Source: SIAJ01 sp036266155
GTDB lineage: Bacteria > Planctomycetota > Planctomycetia > Gemmatales > Gemmataceae
NCBI GenBank assembly: GCA_036266155.1
Contig: DATANR010000170.1
Location: 1-24,700 of the forward strand
Length of the DNA: 24,700 bases
Direction: 5' to 3'
Each line of letters begins with the position of its first letter. Position 1 is the stretch's first letter. This document shows positions 7,827-18,000 of this stretch, piece by piece. Under the pieces are notes generated by a model, which was not told the origin of the DNA, made no database searches, and was given only the letters and a program-made list of their open reading frames with translations. A program made the position numbers and the translations under genes.

Positions 7827-7962
7827 GGGGCGTGGTCTCCGGTGCTGGTTGAGCGAAGTCTAGCTAAAGATCGCCGCGTATCAAACGCGAATCCCGCGGG
7901 AAATTGCGATTACCCATAAACGCATTGCGAATTGTTCCCGACCACGGTGTCGAATTGCCGAT

Positions 7963-7981
7963 AAGGAGGTTGATGCTTTGA
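7963..7981 (+). promoter_or_regulatory. Strong Shine-Dalgarno followed by a two-codon reading frame
   Basis: AAGGAGGT (7963-7970) is a near-perfect anti-16S match, but it lies 30 nt before the chosen ATG at 8001. The first ATG after it (7973) reads ATG CTT TGA only and is 2 nt away. The frame of the oxidoreductase has a stop at 7971-7973, so an upstream start for that gene is excluded. A TTG at 7978 opens an unlikely arginine-rich frame. It may be a standby site or a leader; function unproven. Confidence 0.4.
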
Positions 7982-8000
7982 AAATGCTGAGGGTTCGGCC

Positions 8001-9041
8001 ATGGCGGGCTTGGCGCTGGTGGGTGCGGGGAAATGGGGCGGCAACTGGTTGCGCACACTGGCCGGGATGCCGGAAGTCACCCTGCGCTGGTGTTGCGATC
8101 TCAACGAAACACTGCTCGCCAAGGTGGCGCAGAATTTTCCGCGCGTCCCGACGACGACGTCATTCGACGACTTGCTGCGTGACCCGGCGACCGAAGGCAT
8201 CGTCCTGGCAAGCATCGCGCCGACGCACTTTCCGCTGGCGAAAAAAGCGCTCGAGGCCGGCAAGCACGTTCTCGTCGAAAAGCCGATGACGCTGACGACC
8301 ACGGACGCGGTGGAACTGAACCGCATCGCCGACTGGGCCGGGCGAACCTTGATGGTCGGGCATTTGATGGAGTACCATCCCGCGCTACCGGCCATTCGCC
8401 ATTTGATTCAATCCGGCGAGCTGGGTGAAATTCGACGCATCGAATCGCGGCGCACTAACCACGGTACGCTCAGGACCGACGAGAATGTGTGGTGGTCGTT
8501 CGCTCCGCACGATATCTCGATGGCCGTCCGGCTCATGGACGATTGGCCGATCGCGGTGCGTTGCGAGGGTCAGTGCATCGTGCAGCCGCGGATCGCCGAC
8601 GTGGTCGGTGGCACGCTCCGTTTCCCCGGCAACCGCGTCGCCCGCATCGACGTGAGCTGGCACGACACGGCCAAAGTCCGCGAGTTGAAGATTTATGGCA
8701 CGCGGAAATGGGTCGTCTTCGACGATGCGTTGCCGGCCGATCGCAAAGTGCTGCTCCACGATCGCGGCTTCGACGTGAATTCCATCGCGGCGCCCATGCA
8801 ACGCATCACCATGCGTCAGGGCGGCGTTGAATCGCTCGTGCTAAGTCAGACGGAGCCGCTCGTCGCCGAGGCCCGCCACTTCGTGGAGTGCATTCGCACA
8901 GGGGCGCGGCCCATTTCGGACGGCCTGTCGGGGGCCGCGGTGGTTTCGGTGCTCGAATTCGGACAACGGTCGATGGAGTTGGGCCGGGAAATCGCCATTC
9001 CCAATCCGTCGTTGGAGTCGACGCGCCGGCAAGCCGCGTGA
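8001..9041 (+). CDS. Gfo/Idh/MocA family NAD(P)-dependent oxidoreductase, cytosolic
   Basis: The 346-residue protein has an N-terminal Rossmann fold (LALVGAGKWGGNWLRTL, residues 4-20) and the family's catalytic lysine motif VEKPMT (E93-K94-P95). SIAPTHF and HLMEYHPAL follow in their usual places, then the C-terminal alpha/beta substrate domain with WWSFAPHDISMAVRLM (candidate catalytic Asp/His). There is no signal peptide, in contrast with the exported relative at 19539-21119. Such enzymes oxidise or reduce a hydroxyl of a sugar, inositol or UDP-sugar; the compact form and the SFAPHDIS motif resemble UDP-sugar or N-acetylglucosamine-type dehydrogenases, but the substrate is not assigned. The ATG at 8001 has GAGGG at 7989-7993, 7 nt spacing; the frame is closed just upstream. 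It is transcribed divergently from the cyclase gene (174-bp gap) and converges with the giant gene. Confidence 0.88.
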   Translation: MAGLALVGAGKWGGNWLRTLAGMPEVTLRWCCDLNETLLAKVAQNFPRVPTTTSFDDLLRDPATEGIVLASIAPTHFPLAKKALEAGKHVLVEKPMTLTTTDAVELNRIADWAGRTLMVGHLMEYHPALPAIRHLIQSGELGEIRRIESRRTNHGTLRTDENVWWSFAPHDISMAVRLMDDWPIAVRCEGQCIVQPRIADVVGGTLRFPGNRVARIDVSWHDTAKVRELKIYGTRKWVVFDDALPADRKVLLHDRGFDVNSIAAPMQRITMRQGGVESLVLSQTEPLVAEARHFVECIRTGARPISDGLSGAAVVSVLEFGQRSMELGREIAIPNPSLESTRRQAA

Positions 9042-9044
9042 ATG

Positions 9045-9077
9045 GGCCACGAGCGGACGGATCATTCGCTCGTGGCC
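9045..9077. terminator. Perfect 11-bp hairpin between convergent genes
   Basis: GGCCACGAGCG (9045-9055) is the exact reverse complement of CGCTCGTGGCC (9067-9077), with an 11-nt loop. It fills most of the 48-bp gap between the oxidoreductase stop (9041) and the giant gene stop (9090, minus strand). The position suggests a bidirectional terminator. No T tract follows on either strand, so efficiency is uncertain. Confidence 0.6.
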
Positions 9078-9089
9078 GACAGACTCATG

Positions 9090-12000
9090 TCAGTTCCGCT
9101 GTTCGCCGGCCTCCAGGTCGTCGATCGGCACGGACAGCGGTTCCCAGAACCAGTCGGTCCCGGCGCCGCCGACGAAGCGATCGGCGGTGCCGTCGTCGGT
9201 GATCAACAATCGATTCCGGAGGTCGGTATACCCGCCGACAACGGTGGACGCTGGGTTCCAGTCGGTCAGGACTTTTCGGAGCGAGTCGGACCCGGTGTTC
9301 CGAACTGCCGCTGAGCCGCCGACCACGATGTCGTTGCCGGCCTGGCCGAAGAGCGAATCCGCGCCCGTCCCGCCGATGACAAAGTCGTCACCGTCGCCGC
9401 CGTAGAGGACGTCGACGCCAGCGCCGCCCTGAATGATGTCTTCACCGGCGCCGCCCGCGATGAAGTCGTTGCCGGCCCCGCCGTCGGCGCTGTCGTCGCC
9501 ATCGCCGAGGTAGATCTCATCGACTTGGCCGCTGCCCGTGACGGTATCATTCCCGGCCCCAGCATCGGTCCACGTCGGCACGGGCAGATCGCTCGAGAAG
9601 GTAATCGAATCGTCGCCGCCCTTGCTGTCGACGCGCACACGCGTGACGTTGTTGAACGTCTGGTTAAAGTTCGACCCGTTCAGGGTCGCGACGACCTTGA
9701 TCTTATTCCCCTGCGTGCTGACGTTCACGGTGTCCGCGGCGTTCGCTCCGGTCACCACCAGTTCGCTCCCAACCATGCGCACGCCAACGGTGGTCGGCAA
9801 GCCATTGGAATTGACAGTGATCGTGAATGTCCGCGTCGTGGAGTTGTCGACGCCGCCGTTCGCCGTGCCACCCGTGTCGTGCAGGTAGACGGTCACCGTG
9901 GCCGTTCCCGTTGCGCTAGCCTCGGGGATGAATTTCAAAGTTCCCGTGGCCGCATCAATCGCCGGCGGGTCGACGAACAAGTTGGCGTTCGTTGTAGTGA
10001 CCACAAACGAAAGCCCCTGGCTGACCTCATCCGACGGTCCGCGTGAAATGTTCGTCGCCCAACCGTTGACGGTCGTCGTGCCGCTGCCGGCCGCGACCGT
10101 CTGATTGGCGCCGGCCGTGAACGAAGGAGCATCGTTGACCGGTGTCACGGTCACGGCAAGCGTCGTTTGGACGCTGAGCCCGCCCGTGTCCGTCGCCCGA
10201 ATCGTGAGCGTTGCCGACCCGTTGGCGTTGGCCGCCGGCGTCAACTTGAGAGTGCCGCCAACCACTGTCACGGAGGAGAACAGCGCCGCGTTGGTGTTCC
10301 CGATGACCGAGTAGGTCAACCCGTTGGGCCCGTCTTCGATGTCGGCGAAGCTGTTCGTCAGGACCACGCTCGTCTGGGCCGCGTCTTCGAGCAGCGTCAC
10401 CGGAGCGAGGCCCGTCGTCGTCGGCGCATCGTTGACCGGCGTCACAGTGACCGTGAATTGACGGACCGCAGTCAAGGAACCGTCGCTGACCGTGACCGTG
10501 ATCGTGGCCGTTCCATTGGCGTTGGCCAATGGAGCGAAGGTCAGCGACCCCGTCGCGTTCGGGCTCGTGTAGCTGACGGTCGGGTTCGGGATCAGATTGG
10601 TGATGCTGGACGTCGCTGTAACTGTCAACGACTGCGATTCGTTCGGCCCAGCACTGATGCCGCTCAGGTTGACGGTCTGATTGCCGGCATCCTCCAAGAT
10701 CGTGAGGTTGTTGAGCGCCGCCAGAGTCGGCGGGTCGTTGACCGAGTTGACCGTGACGTTCACCGTGCCGGTCGCGCTGCCGCCGTGGCCGTCGCTGATC
10801 GAATAGGTGAACGAGTCGCTGCCAAAGTAATTTGCCGCGGGCGTGTAGGTGACGCCGCTTGATGTAAACGTCGCCGTCCCGTGGCCGGGTTGCGACACGC
10901 CGGTCACGGTGAGCGGATCGTTTTCCACATCCGTATCGTTGGCCAGCACCGCGACGTTCACTGCCGTGTCTTCGTTCGTCGTCGCCGAATCATTAATGGC
11001 GGTCGGCGGATCGTTGACCGCGTTCACCGTGATGGCGACTGTCCCAGTCGCGGAGCCACCCTGCCCATCGCTGATGGTGTAGGTGAACGAATCCGACCCG
11101 TTGTAATTGGCCGCGGGCGTGTATGTGACGCCGCTTGCCGTGAATGTCACCGCTCCGTGAGCGCCTTGTGTCACCGACGTCACGGTCAACGGATCATTGT
11201 CGACGTCGCTGTCATTGTTCAGGACCGCGACGTTTACCGGCGTGTCCTCGTTGGTCGTCGCCGAATCGTTGACCGCGCTCGGCGGATCGTTGACCGCGTT
11301 CACCGTGGTGGCCACGGTCCCGGTCGCGGAGCCGCCGTTGCCATCGCTGATCGTGTAGGTGAACGAGTCCGACCCGTTGAAGTTGGCCGCCGGCGTGTAA
11401 GTCACGCCACTCGCCGTGAAGGTCACGGCTCCGTGTGCGCCTTGCGTGACCGACACCACGGTGAGCGGATCGTTCTCCACGTCCGTGTCGTTGGTCAGAA
11501 CCGCGACGCTAACTGCCGTATCCTCGTTCGTCGTCGCCGAATCGTTGAAGGCCGTCGGCGGGTCGTTGACCGCATTTACCGTGATGGCCACGGTCGCGGT
11601 TGTGGAGCCGCCGTTGCCATCGCTGATCGTGTAAGTGAACGAATCGAACCCGTTGTAATTGGTCGCCGGCGTGTAGGTGACGCCGCTTGCCGTGAACGTC
11701 ACCGACCCGTGCGCGCCCTGCGTGACCGAGGTCACGGTCAGCGGATCGTTGTCGATGTCGCTGTCATTGCCGAGAACGGCGACGGCCACGGCCGTGTCTT
11801 CATTCGTCGTTGCCGAGTCGTCGAGCGCGGTCGGCGGATCGTTGACCGGCGTCACGGTGACGGTGAACTGGCGCACCGTCGTCAGCGAGCCGTCGCTCAC
11901 CGTGACGGTGATCGTGGCTGTGCCATTTGCGTTCGCAACCGGCGTGAACGAGAGCGTTCCCGTCGTATTTGGGCTCGTGTAATCGACCGACGGATTCGGA

Positions 12001-15000
12001 ATGATGTTGATGTTGCTGGAAGTAGCGGTCACCGAAAGCGTCTGCGATTCATTCGCCGGACCCGCCGTGATGCCAGCAAGGTTGACGGTCTGGGCCCCGG
12101 CGTCTTCCGCGATCGTCAGGTCATTGATCGCGGCCAGTGTCGGCGGGTCATTGACGGCGGTCACATTGAGGGACACCGTTGCCACATTGCTGTCGGCAGC
12201 GCCATCGTTTGCCTTGTACGTAAACGAGTCCGGTCCGTTGTAGTCGGCGACAGGCGTGTACGTGAACCCGCCGTCGGTTCCGAGAGTCAACGACCCATGC
12301 GCCGGGCCGGACACCAGGACCGCCGTCAGTGCGTTGCCATCCGCATCGGTGTCGTTGGCCAACGTGCCGCCCGGGGCGCGCATTCGCGTGCGGAAGCGGA
12401 GGTCGTAGCTGCCGGATGCGCCGACCGGATAGGGCGACCCATTGTCGTACACTCGGCCGCCGGCGTAGTTGGAGCCATTCGGATCGGAAGTGCCTAACAA
12501 GTTCAGGTCAACGCCGAACCCGTTGCGGGCGCCGATGACAAAATCCTCGCCGGCCGCCAGCGTGATGTTCGCCGACGAGACGTCGACCGTCACCCAGCTA
12601 TTGATCATCGACTGCGTGACCGTCACCCGCCTGACGAGGTCGGCCGGATCGGATTGCCACGGGGCGCCCTTGTTGACGTACAAATCGAATGCGCCGGTGC
12701 CGCTGTAGACATACAGGTCAACGGACGCCAGCACACCGGCCGCACCGGCCTTCACCCCCTGCTGCCAGTCGCGGGTGGAATTGCCGATGGAGAACAGCGT
12801 GCCATTGCCCAAACTTTGCTGGTCGAGGACTGACCCGCCGGCCACCACGGTGAGGGTCGTGTCCTCGGTCGCCGTGTACGCGTCGTCAACCGCGACCGAA
12901 GCATCGTTCACCGCGTTGATGTTGAGCGATACTGTCGTTGTGTTGCCCTGGGCCTGGCCATCAGACGGCTTGTAGGTGAACCGGTCGGTGCCGGAGTAGT
13001 TTGCCCGCGGCGTGTAGACAAAGCTCCCGTCCGTGTTGAAGTTTAGCGTCCCGTTGATCGGACTCGCCACCAGCACGGCAGTGATCGGGTCGTTCTCCAC
13101 ATCCGTGTCGTTGGCCAGCACGCCGGCTGCCGGGACCGACAGTTGCGTATCTTCCGTGACGGTGTAGGTGTCGCCAAAGCCCACGGGGGCATCGTTCACC
13201 GGGTTCACAGTGATCGAGACGAGCGTCGACGCGCCCTGAAGTTGTCCGTCGGTCGGCTTATAGGTGAACGAGTCCGGCCCGTTGTAGTTCTGGGCAGGGA
13301 CGTAGGTCAACCCGCCAAACGTCTGGGCCGCCGTCAGCGTCCCATGTTGCGGCTGGGTAAAGCTGGCGACGGAAATGGCATTGCCGTCCGGGTCAGTGTC
13401 GTTCCCCGTCAGGGCACTCCAGAGGATGATAAGTGTCGTGTCCTCGTTCGTGGTCAGCGCATCGGGGTTGCCCACCGGCGGATCGTTGACCGGGGCGACG
13501 GTAATCGTCGCCGTCGCCACCGCGCTTTGAGCCTGGCCATCGGATGCACGGTAGGTGAACGTGTCGGTCCCATTAAAGTTGAGTGCCGGGCTGTAGGTAA
13601 AAGTACCGTCGGCGTGGAAGTCGAGCGTTCCGTGTCCCGGATTGGTGATGAGAATCGCCGTCATCGGATCGTTTTCCGGGTCGTAGTCATTGCCGAGCAC
13701 ACCGCTCTGAACGCCGACTGATAGTGGCGTATCCTCCGAAGTGTCGTACGCATTGTTGAAGGCGAGAGGGGCGTCGTTCACCGGGAGCACCGTCACGGTT
13801 ACCGTGGCCGTATTGCTGTATGCGCGCCCGTCGTAGGCCTTGTAAGTGAAGGTGACGGTGCCATTCCAATTCGTCGCGGGCGTGAAGTAAAACTTGTGGT
13901 CGTTTGGGTTGTATTGCACCGAGCCCGCATTGCCCGGCGTGGTAACGAGGACTGCGCTCAGCGGGTCACCGTTCGGGTCCGAGTCGTTCGCGAGCACGTC
14001 GATGGCGACCTGCGTGTCTTCGTTCGTGGTCGCCGAATCGTCGACCGCGACCGGCGGATCGTTGGTCCGCAGCACGTTCAGCGTGACAGTCGCCTGCGCC
14101 TGATTGCCGCGCCCGTCGTCGGCGGCGTACACGAAGGTATCGGTCCCGTAGAAGGCGGGGTCGGGCGCGTAGCTGAACGAACCGTCCGAATTGAGATTGA
14201 GGACGCCGTTGCCCGGACCAGTCACAAGTACCGCAGTCAGCGAATCGCCGTCGGGATCGCTGTCGTTGTAGAGCACGCCCGGGGTGCCGACGGTGAGCGT
14301 GATTCCCTGGTCGGTCGTGTAACTGTTGTTCACCGCGACGGGCGGATCTTGAACCGGAGTCACGGTCACCGTCACCGTGGCAACGTTCCCCGACAAGCCG
14401 GTCGCAATCTCGGTCGCCTTGTACGTGAACGAGTCGGTCCCATTGAAATTCGCGGCCGGCGTATAGACGACCTGATTCGAACTATTGACGCTCACCGACC
14501 CGTGGGCCGGCTGCGAGACGATCGTCGGCTTCAGGGCCGCGCCTTCCACGTCCGTGTCGTTCGCCACGACGTTGAACGTGCCCGCGGTGTCTTCGGCCGT
14601 CGTCGCCGAGTCGGCCACGGTCACCGGCGGGTCGTTCACCGCGGTGATCGTGATGTTCACGGTCGCCGTGTTGCTCGTCAGCGTTCCGTCAGACGCCTTG
14701 TAGGTGAAGGAATCCGAGCCATTGTAATTCAGGTCCGGCGAGTAACTGAACGTGCCATTGGGATTGAGGCCGAGTTGTCCGTGACTCGGTCCGGAGATAA
14801 GGACGACCGTGAGCGGATCGCGATCGGGATCGGAGTCGTTGGCCAGCAAACCCGGCCCGGCGCCGGGGGTGTAGTTGAATCGGATCGAACCACGCAGCGC
14901 CGGCGTGGCGCCTTCTGAATGTTGCTCGAAGTCGGCGGCAAATTTGGTAATCGCCCCGTTTGTTCCCGTCTCGATTTGCAGGATGGTGAACTGGCCCGTC

Positions 15001-18000
15001 AGTGTGTTCGATCCGCGACCACGGCCGGTCACGTCGAGGCCTGGCTTGCCCACGGTGCGGAACGCCGCACGTTCGGCATTCAAATACGTGCCCGGCGTGA
15101 GCGGCACGTTGTCGAACGGCGAACGGAACTGCAGCGTCCAGTAATCCGACATGTTGTTCGGGTTCTGGTAGTTGATCGTTAGATACGTGGAACTGCCGGA
15201 GGCGGAGAAGTTTCCGGTCGCGGGCGATAAGTTGTAGGTTAGCCCACCGCCAATGTAATCGCCCGCATCGCTGACCATCGACAGCGAAGTGGTCCCGGCG
15301 ACGGCGGACACCGTGAGCGTCGTGTCCTCGGCGGTGGTGTAGGAGTCGTTCTGCGCGACCGGAGCGTCGTTGACGTTGGCGACGTTAATCGTGACCGTGG
15401 CCGAGTTCGTCACGCCGATCCCATCGCGGAGCCGGTAGGTGAATACGTCAGTGCCGAAGAAATTGGCAGACGGCGTGTAAGTGAAGCTGCCATCCGAACT
15501 GAAGTTGAGCGTGCCATGCGCCGGGCTGGCGACGACTTCCGCAGGCACATTAATCGGCGCTGTCACGGTATCATTCGCACGCACGCCAAGCGCGGCAGTG
15601 ACGGCGAGCGGCGTTTCTTCGGTCGCTGAATAGCTGTCGGCCGCGGCTGCGAACGGCTCGTTGTCCAGCACGCTCATGCCGGCGGTCGCACTGATGGTCG
15701 AGCCCGCCGATTTGTACCGATCCACGTAGCCGCTGCTGCCGGATGAGCCGTAGTTGTACGCCAGGTAAATGTTGCCGACCGAATCCTCCGCGATCGACTG
15801 CGTTGTCGAAGTCGTCCAGGCCGAGTCGGCTCGGTTCTCCAGAACGCCGGCCGAGTTCAGGCGGACAAACCGACCGCGGATGGTACTGTTCGAGAACTGT
15901 CCGGCCGTGCCCGCGACCAGGATTCGGCCATCGGTTTGGACGATCACGCGTGTCATGCCGCCGTAGGAAGCGGCGGCCGATTCAGTGACAAGCCCACTGG
16001 AGCCGAAGCCGGAATCGGGCGTGCCATCGGTGTTGTAGCGCAGCGCGGCGAAGTCGTAGCTGCCGTTCGATGTGTTACCCAGCGTGGCCGCAACGACGAC
16101 CTTGCCATCCGACTGCACCGCCACGTCCGTCGCCTGTTCCGAATAACTCGTGCCAAGAACATCGGTCTCGCGGACGCCGCCGGAACCGAAAGATGTGTCG
16201 CGCGAGCCGTCCGTGTTGTAGCGAACGACGGCCAGGCGCGACGTCGAGGCGCTACCCTGACCCGTCACGCCAGCGGCGACGATCTTCCCATTGGGCGCAA
16301 CGGCGACCCCGTACGCGAAGTTCCCGCTCGCCGAGCTGAGGGCCGTCGTCGTCCAGCCGTCGCCGTCGAACGTTGTGTCAAGCGTGCCGTCAGCATTCAG
16401 TCGGACAACGGCAAAGCTGCTGCCGATGTTCCCGCTCAAGACGATCTTGCCGTCCGGCTGGATGGCCGCGTCGAGCAGGTTGGTGAATACGCCCGAACCG
16501 AAGGTCAGTCGAACGACGCCGCCAACCCCGAACGTCGAACCATCAAGGGTGCCGTTCGTCCGCAACCGAACGATCACCATCTCGCCGGATTGTGTCGACG
16601 AAGACGAGCCGTATCCAGCAACGATGATTTTGCCGTCCGGCTGCACCAACACGGCCGCCGGCTGGTCGGAGGGCCCGACCGGATTGAGTTGCACGTAGCC
16701 GTTGCTCTGCGGTCCAAAGGTCGTGTCGGGCGTGCCGTTCGCGTTGTAACGGTAGATGCCGAAGTCGGCATTCGAACCAACCGTCCCCACGGTGCCGGCG
16801 ACGACCATCTTGCCGTCCGGCGTGATCGCCGCCTGACCGCGGACGACCCCGCTGACCCAACCGCTATTGCCCCAACTGGTGTCGTAACTGATAGGCCCGC
16901 TCATTCCCGGCATCGTGGCCGAAGCGGTGATCGTCACGGCCTGTGTGCCATCGGTAAATGTGTCGTCGACGGTCGCGATTGCAAAGGTCGCGGACGCCTG
17001 TCCGGCTGGGATTGTCACGGTCGCGGGGACAGTCGCTTCCGTGGTGTCGCTGCTCGAAAGGTTGACGGTGAGGGCTTGCGTCAGCGACACTCCATAGCGC
17101 GTGACAGTGCCCGTGACGGCGCCCGCGCCCGTTTGCTCCAACACGCTTGTACGATTCAACGTCACATCCAGCGCCGGACCCGGCGGCTCATTGTCGGTGA
17201 CGTTGACGTTTGCAGTCGCTGTAAGACCCGACGCTGACGCGGTGAGCTGAACCGTTTGGGTGCCATCTGGAATCGTGTCATCGACCGCCGCGATTGCAAA
17301 TGTGGCGGATGCCTGTCCGGCCGGGATCGTGACCGTTGCCGGCACCGTTGCCTCAGTCGTGTCGTTGCTCGTGAGCGTGACCACGAGTGGCTGACTCGTG
17401 GACATGTTGAGTCGGGTTACCGTGCCCGTCGCCGCGCTGGCGCCCGCGGTCTCGCTGACGGTGGCCGGCGAAACGCTGAGCGTGATTGACGGATCGTCAT
17501 CCGCGACGGCCAGGTTGGCGGTGGCCGTCAACGATTCGCCGGTGGCCATGATGAAGCGGGCGACCCATTCGCGGAGCTGGTAGTTGCCATCCTGCCCGCC
17601 GGCGATCGCGACAAGGTTACCATCCGGCTGAAGGTCGATGGCGTCGATTTGCTCGAACGACCCAAGGTTCGGATACTCGGCAGCTACATAGAAGCCGGTG
17701 CCGTTGAAACTCGCATCCGCCGCCCCGGCCGCGGTGAAGCGGGCCAGCGCCTGGTTGGTGCCGTTCTGGCTCCGCCACGCATAACCGCCGAGGACCACGC
17801 GTCCGTCGGATTGCACCGCGAGGTCATACGCCTTGGCGTCGTCGATCCCCCCGCCAGCCAGGCTGAGAGTGGTCGTCCCGTCACTGGCAAACGAGGAGTC
17901 GAGCGTGCCGTCCGTATTGAAGCGCGCCGCCGCGAATTCGCCACCCGATTGGTTGGCGTTGCGCCATACGGTCCCACCGACCACGACCCGTCCGTCGGCC

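Noticed and set aside
6930..7919. A 329-codon plus-strand frame opposite the diadenylate cyclase
   Set aside because: The minus strand has complete DAC motifs; the plus frame is Arg/Val/Asp-rich with no motif.
10729..11832. CRISPR array or satellite DNA
   Set aside because: The repeats are 276 bp, coding throughout, contiguous without spacers and an exact multiple of three.
10881..12497. A 538-codon plus-strand open frame opposite the giant gene
   Set aside because: It is the antisense of the tandem-95 array, is rich in Arg, His, Val and Asp in a repeating pattern that mirrors the repeats, and has no domain. Repeated high-GC coding sequence explains its openness.
12370..15300. Inteins or insertion sequences as the source of the inserted segments in the giant gene
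   Set aside because: The inserts lack splicing motifs (no Cys/Ser start with His-Asn end), lack transposase coding and have no terminal repeats; they read as folded extracellular domains.
15936..17237. A 433-codon plus-strand open frame opposite the second propeller
   Set aside because: It is a shadow of the delta-60 block; composition is skewed to Arg and no family motif is present.
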